DNA of 64,000 nucleotides from Burkholderia lata (GCF_000012945.1 NC_007511.1:558001-622000); one strand, 5' to 3'. Numbered from the stretch's first letter, positions 43,042 to 53,216 are shown. The notes: generated by a model from the sequence alone, not told the origin. Numbers and translations: made by a program.

Positions 43042-43743
43042 CTACGCGGCGGCCGCCTCGCAATGCGCGATCGCGCCGGCGAGCACGCGCGGGATGTCGT
43101 GCGTGATGGCCGGGCCGTGCATCGGCAGGATGACGTCGAGATCGAGCGCCTGGATCCGGCGCAGCGCACTCGCCAGGTGGGCGAGCGACGGCAGGTAGTC
43201 CGAGCGCCGGATCGAATCGACGATCGCCGGCAGCGGGTCGTCGGCGGCTTCGTCGCCGAAGCGCATCAGGATGTCCGACGACAGCAGCGCCTTGTACGCC
43301 GGCAGATATACGACCAATGCATCCCATTGATGGACATGCTTCGTGAAGATCGGCACCACGTCGATACCGGAAATCGTCGTCGGCTCGCCGTCCTTCAGCG
43401 GCTTCGCGCGCACGCCGAAGATATCGGCGAGCCCGTGCGTGCAGATCGGATGCGCGTACGCGACGAGCGCCGGATTGGCCGCGAGGAAGTCGGGCAGTGC
43501 GCCCATCTCGTCGACCTCGAAATGCGGGACGATCACGCTGCTCACCCTCGACGGCGTGATGCCGACGGTCGCGAGGCTCGCGGTCAGTTGCGGAAAATTG
43601 GAACGCGTGCCCGTTTCGATGCAGACGACGTCGCCGTTCGGCGAGCGGACGAAGAACTGGCTGAAGCCGAGCTTCAGCTTGTCGATGTAGGTCGTTGCGC
43701 GAAACAGGCCGCTGCGGATTTCTTCGATACGAGCGTGGTCCAT
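43042..43743 (-). CDS. MBL-fold protein with flavodiiron-type (diiron) ligand set
   Basis: A 233 aa metallo-beta-lactamase-fold protein. Instead of the common HxHxDH zinc motif it has His74-x-Glu76-x-Asp78, then His138, Asp157 and His209. This is the ligand order of flavodiiron proteins, and His138 to Asp157 keeps their spacing. It lacks a flavodoxin domain, so it resembles oxygen-sensing diiron proteins rather than NO or O2 reductases. A zinc-hydrolase role remains possible. It stands alone, convergent with the small basic protein gene and downstream of the MFS gene on the same strand. Confidence 0.85.
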   Translation of the reverse strand: MDHARIEEIRSGLFRATTYIDKLKLGFSQFFVRSPNGDVVCIETGTRSNFPQLTASLATVGITPSRVSSVIVPHFEVDEMGALPDFLAANPALVAYAHPICTHGLADIFGVRAKPLKDGEPTTISGIDVVPIFTKHVHQWDALVVYLPAYKALLSSDILMRFGDEAADDPLPAIVDSIRRSDYLPSLAHLASALRRIQALDLDVILPMHGPAITHDIPRVLAGAIAHCEAAAA

Positions 43744-43948
43744 CGATGCGATCCTTGCGCGGGCAGTGGGGGCCGGACACCACCGTCGCGCGATCGCCGC
43801 GATGCATCAGGGGGCGCGCGACACGGTGCCTGGATGCAGTCTAGCAGCGTCGGTCCGGCCGCGAATCCTGTCAGGTCACGCAGCAGCCGGGCGCGGCGCT
43901 GCACTGCACGCCGCCCGGCCGTCAGGAACATCCCGGCTGATCGGGCGC

Positions 43949-45370
43949 TCAGGACACCTTGTCCGCCGCAGCCGCGTAACGGCCACCGCCACCCGCTTCA
44001 TCGCCCGCCGCGAGCTGTTCCAGCGCGAGGCCCTTCGTCTCGATCCCGAGCGTCCACACGGCGACTGCGGCCGCGACGAACGACAACGCCCCGAGCGTGA
44101 ACACGCCGCCCTGGCCGAACACGGGCAGCACGACGCCGACCACGTAAGGCCCGATCAGCGAGCCGACGCGCCCGATTGCCGATGCAAAGCCCGAGCCCGT
44201 CGCGCGCGCGCCGGTGCCGTACAGCTCCGGCGTGTACGTGTACAGCGCGGCCCACATCCCGAACAGGAAGAACTGCATCGCGAGGCCGGTACCGATCAGC
44301 AGCGCCATGCTGCCGCCGTACAGCGCGCTCTGGCCGTAGGCGAACGCCATCACGCCGCCGCCGATCAGCGACGCGATGCAGGTCGGCTTGCGCCCCCAGC
44401 GTTCGACGAGCCACGCGGCGCACAGGAAGCCCGGCACGCCGCCGAGCGAGATCAGCACCGTGTAGAACACCGATTTCGTGACTTCGAAGCCGGCCTGCTG
44501 CAGCAGCGCGCCGAGCCACGACGTGAGGCCGTAGAAGCCGAGCAGCGCGAAGAACCACAGCAGCCACACCATCACCGTGCGGCGGCGGTACGCGCCGCTC
44601 CAGATCTCGCGCAGCGCGCCGCGCCCGCGGGCGACGACCGGCTCGGCCAGCCGCGACGGCGCCGGCAGCGTGGTGACGCCGGCCGAGCGCATTACCTTCG
44701 CCTCGATCGTGTGCATCACCGTGTCGGCTTCCGCGTGCCGGCCCGCATGCTCGAGCCAGCGCGGCGATTCCGGCACGATGCGGCGCACGACGAGCACGAA
44801 CACGGCGGGAATCGCGAGCAGCGCGAACACGGTGCGCCAGCCGAACTGCGGCAGCACGAAGTACGCGACGATACCGGCCGTGATGAAGCCGAGCGGCCAG
44901 AAGCCGTCCATCAGCGCGATCAGGCGGCCGCGCTTCTCGGTCGGCACGAATTCGGACAGCAAGGTCTGCGCGACCGGGAATTCCATCCCCATCCCGATCC
45001 CGAGCAGCACGCGGTAGACGATCAGCGCGTCGACGCTCTGCGCGGTCGAACACAGGTAGGAGGCGGCGCCCCACAGCACCATGCTCCACTGGAACACGGG
45101 CCGGCGGCCGAAGCGGTCGGCGAGCAGGCCGGCGACGGCCGCGCCGAGCACCATTCCGAAGAAGCTCGCGCTCGCGACGAGGCCGGCGGCCGCGGTCGAC
45201 AGGCCGAACTCCTTGCGGATCGAGCCGAGTACGAACGTCATCGTGCCGAGGTCGACCGAGTCGAAGAAGAACGCGATCGCGATGATGAAGAAGATCCGCT
45301 TGTGATAGCCGGAGAACGGCAGGCGTTCGAGCCGGGCGGCGGCGGAGGCGGGAGCGGTGGCGGCGGGCAT
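43949..45370 (-). CDS. MFS metabolite:proton symporter
   Basis: A 473 aa major facilitator with twelve predicted helices. ADRFGRRP between helices 2 and 3 and PESPRWLE after helix 6 mark the sugar-porter/metabolite-symporter branch (NiaP-like and aromatic-acid carriers). The substrate cannot be assigned. AGAGGAC precedes the ATG at 45370. A terminator-like hairpin with a T-run lies in the leader only 17 bases upstream (45387-45419). Confidence 0.9.
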   Translation of the reverse strand: MPAATAPASAAARLERLPFSGYHKRIFFIIAIAFFFDSVDLGTMTFVLGSIRKEFGLSTAAAGLVASASFFGMVLGAAVAGLLADRFGRRPVFQWSMVLWGAASYLCSTAQSVDALIVYRVLLGIGMGMEFPVAQTLLSEFVPTEKRGRLIALMDGFWPLGFITAGIVAYFVLPQFGWRTVFALLAIPAVFVLVVRRIVPESPRWLEHAGRHAEADTVMHTIEAKVMRSAGVTTLPAPSRLAEPVVARGRGALREIWSGAYRRRTVMVWLLWFFALLGFYGLTSWLGALLQQAGFEVTKSVFYTVLISLGGVPGFLCAAWLVERWGRKPTCIASLIGGGVMAFAYGQSALYGGSMALLIGTGLAMQFFLFGMWAALYTYTPELYGTGARATGSGFASAIGRVGSLIGPYVVGVVLPVFGQGGVFTLGALSFVAAAVAVWTLGIETKGLALEQLAAGDEAGGGGRYAAAADKVS

Positions 45371-45386
45371 GGCGTCCTCTGAAATG

Positions 45387-45419
45387 AAAAAGGGCCGCGA
45401 AGCGCGTGCTTCGTGGCCC
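45387..45419 (-). terminator. Hairpin plus T-run in the MFS leader
   Basis: On the minus strand GGGCCACGAAGC and GCTTCGCGGCCC form a 12-base stem (one G-U pair) with a four-base loop, followed directly by TTTTT and then, 17 bases on, the MFS ATG. It could end the ABC exporter transcript from upstream, or act as an attenuator for the MFS gene if that gene's promoter lies before it; the space after it is too short for a promoter. Confidence 0.7.
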
Positions 45420-45530
45420 CGATGCTTCATCTTCAGTAGACGCGACCACAAAATGCCGCATCAGAGGAAAAGCGCCGCCTGCTTGCCCAAATGCGTCATC
45501 GGCGGCGGCGCGGCGTGCGGCCGTGTTGCG

Positions 45531-46292
45531 TCAATTCTTCAGCTTGTAGCCGGTGCGGAACATCCATGCGACGATCGCCAGCAGGATCACGAGGAACAGC
45601 GACGTCGCGCCGAGGCTGACGCCCACGTGCACGTCGGCGATCCCGTAGAACGACCAGCGGAAGCCGCTGACCAGGTAGACGATCGGGTTGAACAGCGTGA
45701 CGACGCGCCACGCGGGCGGCAGCATGTCGACCGAGTAGAAGCTGCCGCCGAGGAACGTGAGCGGCGTGATGATCAGCAGCGGCACGAGCTGCAGCTTCTC
45801 GAAGCTGTCGGCCCAGATGCCGATCACGAAGCCGAACAGGCTGAACGTGATCGCCGTCAGCACGAGGAACAGCACCATCCAGAACGGATGCAGGATGTGC
45901 AGCGGCACGAACAGGCCGGCCGTCGCGAGGATGATCACGCCGAGCAGGATCGACTTCGACGCGGCCGCGCCCACGTACGCGATCACGATCTCCCAGTACG
46001 ACACGGGCGCGGAGAGGATCTCGTAGATCGTGCCCGTGAAGCGCGGGAAGTAGATGCCGAACGACGCGTTCGAGATGCTCTGCGACAGCAGCGACAGCAT
46101 CACGAGCCCCGGCACGATGAACGAGCCGTAGCCGATGCCGTTCACGTCGCTGATGCGCGAGCCGATCGCGGAGCCGAACACGACGAAATACAGCGACGTC
46201 GAGATCACCGGCGCGATGATGCTCTGCATCAGCGTGCGGCGCGTGCGGGCCATTTCTGCGCGGTAGATCGCGCGGATGCCATGCAGGTTCAT
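45531..46292 (-). CDS. yadH: ABC-2 type exporter permease (YadH-like)
   Basis: A 253 aa inner-membrane permease with six predicted helices and the ABC-2 signature region [12 protein letters not shown] near residues 198-209. It pairs with the ATPase gene that ends 3 bases upstream of its start. The YadGH/NodIJ type exports an unknown, probably hydrophobic or polysaccharide-like compound. Confidence 0.9.
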   Translation of the reverse strand: MNLHGIRAIYRAEMARTRRTLMQSIIAPVISTSLYFVVFGSAIGSRISDVNGIGYGSFIVPGLVMLSLLSQSISNASFGIYFPRFTGTIYEILSAPVSYWEIVIAYVGAAASKSILLGVIILATAGLFVPLHILHPFWMVLFLVLTAITFSLFGFVIGIWADSFEKLQLVPLLIITPLTFLGGSFYSVDMLPPAWRVVTLFNPIVYLVSGFRWSFYGIADVHVGVSLGATSLFLVILLAIVAWMFRTGYKLKN

Positions 46293-46295
46293 GCG

Positions 46296-47240
46296 TCAGG
46301 CTCCTTGCAGGCCGTTGCGGCGGTTGTCGATCAGGCTGACGAAAATGTCCTCGAGCGAGCTCTGCGTCGTGTGCAGGTCGCGGAAGCCGATGCCGGCCGA
46401 GCCGAGCGCGTTGATCAGCTTCGCGATGCTCGCGTCGTCGCGCTGCGAGTCGTACGTGTAGACGAGCGCGGCGCCGTCGTCCGCGCGTTCGAGGCCGAAC
46501 GGCGCGAGTGCGGGCGGCACGTCCGCGAGCGGGTGCTCGAGCTGCACCGTGAGCTGCTTCTTGCCGAGCTTGCGCATCAGTTCGTGCTTTTCCTCGACGA
46601 GCACGAGCTCGCCGCCGAGGATGATGCCGATCCGGTCGGCCATTTCCTCGGCTTCCTCGATGTAGTGCGTGGTCAGCAGGATCGTCACGCCGTTGTCGCG
46701 CAGCGAATCGACGAGCTTCCACATGTCGCGGCGCAGCTCGACGTCGACGCCGGCCGTCGGTTCGTCGAGGAACAGGATGCGCGGCTCGTGCGACAGCGCC
46801 TTCGCGATCATCACGCGGCGCTTCATGCCGCCCGACAGCGTCATCAGCTTGTTGTCGCGCTTGTCCCACAGCGACAGCGCCTTCAGCGTCTTCTCGATGT
46901 ACGCGGGATCGGGCGCCTTGCCGAACAGGCCGCGGCTGAACGACACGGTCGCCCAGACGGTCTCGAACGCGTCGGTCGTCAGTTCCTGCGGCACGAGGCC
47001 GATCAGTTCGCGGGCCGCGCGGTATTGATCGCGGATGTCGTGGCCGCCGACCGTCACGCGGCCTTCGGTCGGCGTGACGATGCCGCAGATCGAGCCGATC
47101 AGCGTCGTCTTGCCGGCGCCGTTCGGCCCGAGCAACGCGAAGATCTCGCCGGGGCGGATGTCGAGGGTCACGTGCTTCAGCGCCTGGAAGCCGGACGCGT
47201 AAGTCTTGGAGAGGTCGGAGACGGAAAGGATCGGTTGCAT
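46296..47240 (-). CDS. yadG: ABC exporter ATPase (YadG-like)
   Basis: A 314 aa ATPase: Walker [10 protein letters not shown] (about 39-47), Q-loop VPQE, signature LSGGMKRR (about 138-145), Walker [13 protein letters not shown], and H-loop TTHYIEEAE. The C-terminal 80 residues form the DUF4162-like extension of drug and polysaccharide exporters. The start at 47240 matches the family; an ATG at 47255 adds five residues. A candidate TAATAT -10 box lies at 47393-47388, giving a leader of about 140 bases. Confidence 0.92.
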   Translation of the reverse strand: MQPILSVSDLSKTYASGFQALKHVTLDIRPGEIFALLGPNGAGKTTLIGSICGIVTPTEGRVTVGGHDIRDQYRAARELIGLVPQELTTDAFETVWATVSFSRGLFGKAPDPAYIEKTLKALSLWDKRDNKLMTLSGGMKRRVMIAKALSHEPRILFLDEPTAGVDVELRRDMWKLVDSLRDNGVTILLTTHYIEEAEEMADRIGIILGGELVLVEEKHELMRKLGKKQLTVQLEHPLADVPPALAPFGLERADDGAALVYTYDSQRDDASIAKLINALGSAGIGFRDLHTTQSSLEDIFVSLIDNRRNGLQGA

Positions 47241-47674
47241 GCTCACGGATGGCACGGCCGGTCGGCGCGACGACGTGCGCCGTGCGTGCCCGGTGCCGCC
47301 GCCGCTGCGAAGCGGCCGGGACCGGGGACGGCATGGCGAACGGGCGTCATGTCGAACGGCATGGTGGTGCGGGATCGCGGGACCGCCATATTAGCAATCG
47401 ATAGATGGAAATGCATTCTCGTGGAAAGGGCGCGCGTTGCCGGTGCCGGATTTGCGTGAATTGACGGCGCATCGCTGAATAACGCGTCGCTTTATTTGCG
47501 ATGCGCGAACAATTTGCGTCGTTTTCGGTGAATCGGGCAGCGATCGCGCTTCGGCTCGGCGGCGGCGCGGGTAGCCGGCCGACTGTGCCGCCCGAAGGCC
47601 GTCGCGCCGTACCGGGACGGCATGCGCGGCGCTCGCGATAATGCGTTCCTTTCATCGTTCACGGAGCGGGGCGC
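47241..47674. other. Divergent intergenic region, no gene seen
   Basis: 434 bases between yadG and the cupin gene. Apart from a candidate -10 (TAATAT, minus strand, 47393-47388) I see only GC-rich sequence with chance open frames that lack ribosome sites. Confidence 0.45.
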
Positions 47675-47971
47675 ATGTCTTTGATCGATTTCAAATCCGT
47701 GGCGGCGGCGCAGGCCGTCGCGTGGAAATCCACGATCGTCGGCGAGGTGGGGCCGGCGAGGATCAAGGTGCTGCGCATGGATGCGCAAGCCTACGAAGCG
47801 GAAGTACACGACTACAACGAGGGGCTGCTGGTGCTCGACGGCCGGATGATGCTCGAGGTCGCGGGCGAGACGGTCGTGGTCGAGGCCGGGCAGATGTACC
47901 TGGCGCTGGCCGGAACCCTTCATGCGGTGCTGCCGGGCAGCCACGGCACGCTCGCGATCATCGATGTGTAA
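47675..47971 (+). CDS. Small cupin-domain protein
   Basis: A 98 aa single cupin. The metal-binding region EVHDYNEGLLVLDGR (about 43-57) has one His and a Glu, and the second motif has a His in GTLHAVLPGSHG (about 80-91). It resembles small sensor or mannose-6-phosphate isomerase-like cupins. GGAG precedes the ATG. Substrate unknown. It is monocistronic. Confidence 0.87.
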   Translation: MSLIDFKSVAAAQAVAWKSTIVGEVGPARIKVLRMDAQAYEAEVHDYNEGLLVLDGRMMLEVAGETVVVEAGQMYLALAGTLHAVLPGSHGTLAIIDV

Positions 47972-48588
47972 GGTTGCGCCGCAACATGTGTGAAAGCGGC
48001 TCAGGCCCGGCTGGCTTGGTCAGGCGCGGGTTGGCGGTCGCTGTTCAAACGCGTGTTATACAGCCCGGGTATTTGTCTGAGCAAATAAATTGAAGGCTGT
48101 TTGAAAATCTGTCAAATACCGTGTAAACGCTAGGATTGCGCGGTTTCGGTCGTTTGGAACTCTGCATCCATTTACTTGTGGGTATCGTCCGATCATAGTC
48201 TCGACAAACGACGCATCACGATAACGAATCAAGCGTACGGATGGAGACCAATACATGAGACGCCTTTCCGCGGGGCCAGTCGGACTGCCGTTTCCCGTTT
48301 TTTCGCTGAATGCAGACGCGATGCTGATCGCGACCCTGCGTTGCCCTGTCGCCGTGTAGCGGCGAACCACTTCCCGTTTCGATTGTTCTCACGGCGCCGT
48401 GCCGCATGACGGCGCCGCGGGAGAGCGCTTGTCTGCCGCTGCGGCGTGTGCCGCATTTGCCTGACCGGCATTGCGGCCGTCTTGCGCGCACCGTCATGCG
48501 CCGCGCGTTCGTGCCGCGGTGCGATACCAACCGGCGGGCCATGCAGCCTGTCCGGACGAGACTTGTCGTACCTGAAAAGGAGGGGTTG
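47972..48588. promoter_or_regulatory. 617-base leader region of the DUF2957-OmpW cluster
   Basis: AT-richer than the surroundings from 48040 to 48250, with the dyad ATTTG-TCTGAG-CAAAT at 48071-48086. A 34-codon open frame (48255-48359) is preceded by GGAGA and could be a leader peptide, but it is weak. No recognised promoter element could be fixed. The size and composition suggest strong regulation of the downstream envelope genes. Confidence 0.45.
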
Positions 48589-50187
48589 ATGATTTGCATT
48601 CCTGAATGGCGGAAGGCGATTTTGTCGTGCGCGGTACTGGCGCTGCCGTTCGTCGCCGGTTGCGGCGGCGGTGACGATCCGGGGCCGATCAATGTGCCGC
48701 AGTGCTCGGGGAGCGCATGCGGGCCGAGCGGGGCTGAAACGACACCGCCGGTCGTGACGAAGCTGTGTCCGGACGCGCTTGATTACACGACGACGTATAC
48801 GGGCGGCGCAGGTAGCGGCGAGTACGTGAAGGTGAAGTTCGACACGACGAAGCTCACCTATCAGATGCAGTTCCTCGACTCGTCCGTGCCGACGTCGGCC
48901 GGGCAGGTCAACGACACGCGCGCGGGCCTGACCATCAGCGGCGCCTTCCATCATCCGACCAATCTGCCGACCGCCGAGCAGAACCGCTGCGCGTTCGTGC
49001 TCGACAGCGGCGCGACGAGCGACGGCAAGTATGCGGTGACGATCAAGCGCACCGATCCGCCGATGCTGTTCGTCGGCAATGGCGTGGTCGGCGGCGGGAT
49101 TCCGGGTGCGACGATCCAGTTCGACGGCATTCCGCTCGCGCCGGGCCTCTTTATCGGCACCGTGCCGTCGCGCACGTTCGATTTCTATCCGTTTATCGGC
49201 TTTACTGACACCGAGACCGATTTCGCGAAGGTGGCCGGCGTCTACAACGAGGTCGGCATTCATCTGTCGCCGACCGGCAGCAGCTTTCAGACCGCAACCC
49301 CGCAGGGCTGGCAGCCGGATGTTGTGAACTGGAACCAGACATTCAATGCGGACGGCACGTGCACGATCACGTCGGGCAGCGACTACTCGTGCCAGACGAC
49401 CGGTACGCCGTGGACGCTGCGCAAGAACACGGACGGCAGCGCCGATAACGTGTTCGTGAGCGGCGCGAATCCCGGCATGCCCTATCCGTCGGCCGGCCAG
49501 GAGCAGCCGCTCGTGCTGCTGTCGCCGACCCAGGCGCATGGCGTGATGATCGTCGGCAAGCTGAACGGTGTGCTGGTGCCGATCGTGATTCGCGTCGGCT
49601 ACTCGCATGCCGACGCGAGCAACCTGCTGGCGTCGGTCGCCGACGCGGAAGTCGGCATCTCGATGCTGTCTCCCGCGCAGCCGGTCGCGGCCAATGCGCT
49701 CAAGGGCGGTTTCATCGGTGCGACGAGCGCGTCCGCATGCGGGGTGGTGACGTCCAACGGCCTGTATGGCGCGCCGGGGAATTCGGGGCCGAGCTTCAAT
49801 AGCCTGAAGCCGCATCCGGACCTGCCCGGCACGTTCAACGGCACGTTCTTCATGCCCGAGGCCGGAAATTGCACGGACGGCACCGCCGTGTCGACGCTTG
49901 CCGCGAACTACACGTCGACGCTGTTCCAGGGCGCCACCGCGGCATTCATCGATCCGCAGACGTCGTCGGTTACGTCGCAGTTCGCGCTCGACTATACGCA
50001 GGCGACGCCCGGCAAGATCAAGATCACGGCCTCGCAGGACTTCAACGCGAAGGGGGCGAACGGCAACGTGGCGATCTTCAGCAAGGGCGACACGGGCTGG
50101 CTCGTGACGGCGGGGAACGTCTACGCGATGGTCGTCAACAACAGCAAGATCAACCCGTTCTTCACGGTCGGCGCGTTCGTCCAGTGA
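48589..50187 (+). CDS. DUF2957 lipoprotein, long paralogue
   Basis: A 532 aa lipoprotein with a lipobox ending FVAGC (Cys23), then a GGG linker. The body is rich in Gly, Thr and Asp, probably beta-sheet. Segments LCPDALDYTTTYTGG, VKFDTTKLTYQM and the final NPFFTVGAFVQ recur in the next gene, so the two are paralogues. The family is known mainly from Burkholderia and has no known function. AAAAGGAGGGG precedes the ATG. It is the first gene of a cluster with the second paralogue and an OmpW porin. Confidence 0.85.
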   Translation: MICIPEWRKAILSCAVLALPFVAGCGGGDDPGPINVPQCSGSACGPSGAETTPPVVTKLCPDALDYTTTYTGGAGSGEYVKVKFDTTKLTYQMQFLDSSVPTSAGQVNDTRAGLTISGAFHHPTNLPTAEQNRCAFVLDSGATSDGKYAVTIKRTDPPMLFVGNGVVGGGIPGATIQFDGIPLAPGLFIGTVPSRTFDFYPFIGFTDTETDFAKVAGVYNEVGIHLSPTGSSFQTATPQGWQPDVVNWNQTFNADGTCTITSGSDYSCQTTGTPWTLRKNTDGSADNVFVSGANPGMPYPSAGQEQPLVLLSPTQAHGVMIVGKLNGVLVPIVIRVGYSHADASNLLASVADAEVGISMLSPAQPVAANALKGGFIGATSASACGVVTSNGLYGAPGNSGPSFNSLKPHPDLPGTFNGTFFMPEAGNCTDGTAVSTLAANYTSTLFQGATAAFIDPQTSSVTSQFALDYTQATPGKIKITASQDFNAKGANGNVAIFSKGDTGWLVTAGNVYAMVVNNSKINPFFTVGAFVQ

Positions 50188-50258
50188 CGGCGTACTGAAC
50201 ACGGAACACCGGCGGCGCGCGCGTCGCCGCCGGCGAAGCGAAATTAAAGAGGATTCCT

Positions 50259-51512
50259 ATGAATGTGAAGAATTGGATGGCTGCGGTGTCGCTCGCGCCC
50301 GTGCTGGCCGCCTGCGGCGGCGACGGCGACCCGCCGCCCGCACCGGTGGTCCGGCTGTGCCCGCAGACGATCGACTACAACACGGTGTTCATCGGCGGCT
50401 CCGGTTCGGGCGAACTGGTGAAGGTGCAGCTCGACACGACGAAGATGACGTACCGGATGACGTATCTCGCATCGCCGGTGCCGACCACCACGGGCACCGT
50501 GCAGCCGACGCGCGACACGGCGCCGGCCAACGTGGTCGACGGCACGCTCGCGGACGAAACGGGGCTGCCGACCGTGAAGCTGAACCAGTGCACGTTCCGG
50601 ATGCAGAACGCGAGCCTCGACCCGAACCGGCCCGCGCGGCTGTTCCTCGGCGAGGGCGTGCTGGGCGGCGCGATTCCCGGCGCGACGATCCAGTTCAACG
50701 GCGTGATCGGCGTCGGCAAGATTCCGCAGACGACGTTCCCGTACTACCCGTTCATCAGCTTCTCGTCGCTGGAAACCGACCTGACGAAGATCGCCGGCAA
50801 GTACAACCAGCTCGGCTATCACCAGGTGCCGTCGCAGAGCTTCCAGCCGGTGGCGCTTGACCAGCAGGTCACGATCAACGCGGACGGCAGCTACGTCGAG
50901 ACCGACAACTTCGGCAAGAAGAACGGCGGGCAGCCGCTCGCGTCGAGCGCGACCGTGAACCAGCCGTTCACGTTGCGTCCGGATGCGCCGGCGTTCCAGT
51001 CGCTCAACTACCTGCCGCAGATTCCGCCGACGCTCGCGGCGGTCGATCCGGCGAAGGCGGGCAAGGGGATCCTGATCGTCGGCAAGCTGCGCAACCAGCT
51101 CGTGCCGATCTTCATCCGCACCGGCGCTGCCAACGCGGACCTCACGCAAGGCCCGCCGAGCGCGGATGACGAATCGGGCATCTCGCTCCTGAGCCCGCAG
51201 ACGGCGATCGCGCAAGGCTCGCAGAACGGCGAATACACGGGTGTCGACAGCGCGTTCAACTACCGCGCGACCGCGCTCGTCGGCGCGCAGGCCACGCTGC
51301 TCGATCCGTTCAATGCGTCGCAGGCCGCGCTCACGCGTGCGCTGAACCTCGACTACACGCAGAAGATGCCGGGCGTCGTGACGACCGTGCATGCGGACGC
51401 GGCGTCGGGGCCGGCGACCGGCAAGTTCGTGTTCACCGGCGGCGTATTCGGGTTCCTCGACATGAACGATACGAGCAACCCGTACTTCACGGTCGGCGCA
51501 TTCGTGCAGTGA
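50259..51512 (+). CDS. DUF2957 lipoprotein, short paralogue
   Basis: A 417 aa lipoprotein with lipobox LAAC (Cys19) and the shared blocks LCPQTIDYNTVFIGG, VQLDTTKMTYRM, IPGATIQFNG and NPYFTVGAFVQ. It is about 115 residues shorter than the first paralogue, mainly through deletions in the C-terminal half. AAAGAGGA precedes the ATG, 71 bases after the first gene. Likely exposed on the outer membrane or in the periplasm beside the OmpW porin. Confidence 0.85.
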   Translation: MNVKNWMAAVSLAPVLAACGGDGDPPPAPVVRLCPQTIDYNTVFIGGSGSGELVKVQLDTTKMTYRMTYLASPVPTTTGTVQPTRDTAPANVVDGTLADETGLPTVKLNQCTFRMQNASLDPNRPARLFLGEGVLGGAIPGATIQFNGVIGVGKIPQTTFPYYPFISFSSLETDLTKIAGKYNQLGYHQVPSQSFQPVALDQQVTINADGSYVETDNFGKKNGGQPLASSATVNQPFTLRPDAPAFQSLNYLPQIPPTLAAVDPAKAGKGILIVGKLRNQLVPIFIRTGAANADLTQGPPSADDESGISLLSPQTAIAQGSQNGEYTGVDSAFNYRATALVGAQATLLDPFNASQAALTRALNLDYTQKMPGVVTTVHADAASGPATGKFVFTGGVFGFLDMNDTSNPYFTVGAFVQ

Positions 51513-51585
51513 CGCACGCCTGGATGGAGACACGGTGGCGCCGCGCGCAGGTGCGCGGCGCCCGGACAGAATGAGGGGAGACTTC

Positions 51586-52410
51586 ATGAAGAAGCTGATT
51601 GTCGCGGGTGTCGTCGCAGGCGTGTCGACGCTCGCATCGGCCCAGCAGGCGGGCGACAACGTCGCGACGCTGGGCTGGCTGCACATCATGCCGCAGGATT
51701 CGACCAACGGGCTGACGACGAATCTTGCCGGCATGCCGATCAACGGGCCGCTGCGCCTGCCTGGGTCGTTCACGTCGCCGGGCACGAGCCTGACGGTCAA
51801 CAACGCCGATACCGTCGGCCTCACGCTCACGCACTTCTTCACCGACCATATCGCGGTGACGTCGGTGCTCGGCGTACCGCCCGAGTTCACGCTGACCGGG
51901 CACGGCTCGATCCGGCCGCCCGGCCCGGCCGGTGCGCTCGGCAGCGTCAACATGGACGATCCGGCGAATCAGCCGGCGGTGAAGAACGCACGGCAGTGGA
52001 GCCCGACGATCATTCTGCAGTACTACTTCAATTCGTCGACGGCGCGGTTCCGCCCGTTCGTCGGGATCGGCGTGGCGTACAGCTGGTTCAGCAACATCGA
52101 ACTGAACGGCAACTTCGCGAAGGACATCAACGAGAACCTCGGCAGCGTGCTCGCGGCCGGCGCCGGCAAGCCCGGCGCGACGTCGGTGGAGGGCAAGGCG
52201 TCGTCGTCGTTCACGCCCGTCTACAACGTCGGCGCGAGCTATGCGATCGACAAGCACTGGGGCGTAACGGCGACGCTGACCTACATGCCGCTGAAGACCT
52301 ACTCGTCGCTGGTAATCAAGGCGGCTGACGGCTCGACGCTCGCGACCACGCGCACGAAGTTGAAGGCCGACCCGCTGATCACGTTCGTCGGGATTTCCTA
52401 CAAGTTCTGA
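51586..52410 (+). CDS. ompW: OmpW family outer membrane protein
   Basis: A 274 aa eight-stranded beta-barrel with a Sec signal (residues 1-19). NTADTVGLTLTHFFTDHIAV-like strands, ARFRPFVGIGVAYSWF, and the terminal Phe (ITFVGISYKF) fit OmpW. It probably forms a narrow hydrophobic channel. A GGGGAG ribosome site precedes the ATG, 73 bases after the second DUF2957 gene, so it is probably co-transcribed. Confidence 0.92.
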   Translation: MKKLIVAGVVAGVSTLASAQQAGDNVATLGWLHIMPQDSTNGLTTNLAGMPINGPLRLPGSFTSPGTSLTVNNADTVGLTLTHFFTDHIAVTSVLGVPPEFTLTGHGSIRPPGPAGALGSVNMDDPANQPAVKNARQWSPTIILQYYFNSSTARFRPFVGIGVAYSWFSNIELNGNFAKDINENLGSVLAAGAGKPGATSVEGKASSSFTPVYNVGASYAIDKHWGVTATLTYMPLKTYSSLVIKAADGSTLATTRTKLKADPLITFVGISYKF

Positions 52411-52531
52411 GCCGACCGGTGCGCATGACGCGCGCCGGCGGCTTCCTGCGACCGGCTGGCCGGACCTTTCCGGCCGGGAGGTCGCGTTCCTGGCGGCGTG
52501 CCGCCATTAGTGAAGAGAGGGGGCAGTTCAA

Positions 52532-53035
52532 ATGAGCATTCGCAAAATCGTATCGCTTGTTGCTGCAGTGGCTTTCACCGCGGTTTCGGCCGCGCCTGCT
52601 TTCGCTGTCACCGTTACGCGGGCGGACGGCCAGCCGATGAACCCGAACGGCGAGCCGTTCTCGGCGACCGGGCTCACGAACCTCAGCAAGGGATCGATCA
52701 GTGCAACCTGTAACGCGACCTTCAACGGCACGATCACGTCGACCGGCATCGTCAATATCACGTCGACGACGTTCGCGGGCGCTGCGACGTGCGGGCTGAT
52801 CAACGGCAGCGCTAGTAGCACGTCGCCGTGGACGGGGCAGGCCGACAGCACGACGCAGTTGACGATCAACAACGTCAAGGTGAACGTCACGCTGCTCGGT
52901 ACCTGTGGGCCGAGCAAGGTCGTGACGACGTGGAGCGATCCGAACTCGTCGCTGACGTTCAACAATGCCACGCTGACGCCGGATTGCACGGTGGGCGGCA
53001 CGGTCGCGACGTCGCCGAAGTTCCACGTGCAGTAA
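52532..53035 (+). CDS. Secreted beta-rich protein, tandem copy 1
   Basis: A 167 aa exported protein: Sec signal (residues 1-25, ending AFA), then VTVTRADGQPMNPNGEPFSA and a Thr/Ser/Asn-rich body with four cysteines that could form two disulfides. It looks somewhat like the PraB/alkane-oxidation-activator group, which I cannot confirm. It ends TSPKFHVQ. The next gene is a close tandem duplicate. GAGAGGGGG precedes the ATG. Confidence 0.8.
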   Translation: MSIRKIVSLVAAVAFTAVSAAPAFAVTVTRADGQPMNPNGEPFSATGLTNLSKGSISATCNATFNGTITSTGIVNITSTTFAGAATCGLINGSASSTSPWTGQADSTTQLTINNVKVNVTLLGTCGPSKVVTTWSDPNSSLTFNNATLTPDCTVGGTVATSPKFHVQ

Positions 53036-53216
53036 GCGTTGCTGATCGAAGCGGGTACCCGCCGCGCACGAGGGCCGTGCGGTATGTGCGGCGGGTTTCC
53101 GCGGTTTCGATGGGTTCGTGCCGTCGCGTGTATCGGCGCGGCGGCCGGATTCAGGCTGCAGAGCGGTCGCGTGTCTCGTGTAAGGCCGCCATAGATCAAG
53201 AGAGAGGGCCGTACAA

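Noticed and set aside
45371..45461. Upstream in-frame extension or uORF of the MFS gene through the hairpin
   Set aside because: The extension is not hydrophobic or conserved-looking, and AGAGGAC fits the ATG at 45370.
48255..48359. 34-codon frame before the DUF2957 genes
   Set aside because: It has a fair ribosome site, but no recognisable sequence and no stem structure to support a leader-peptide role.
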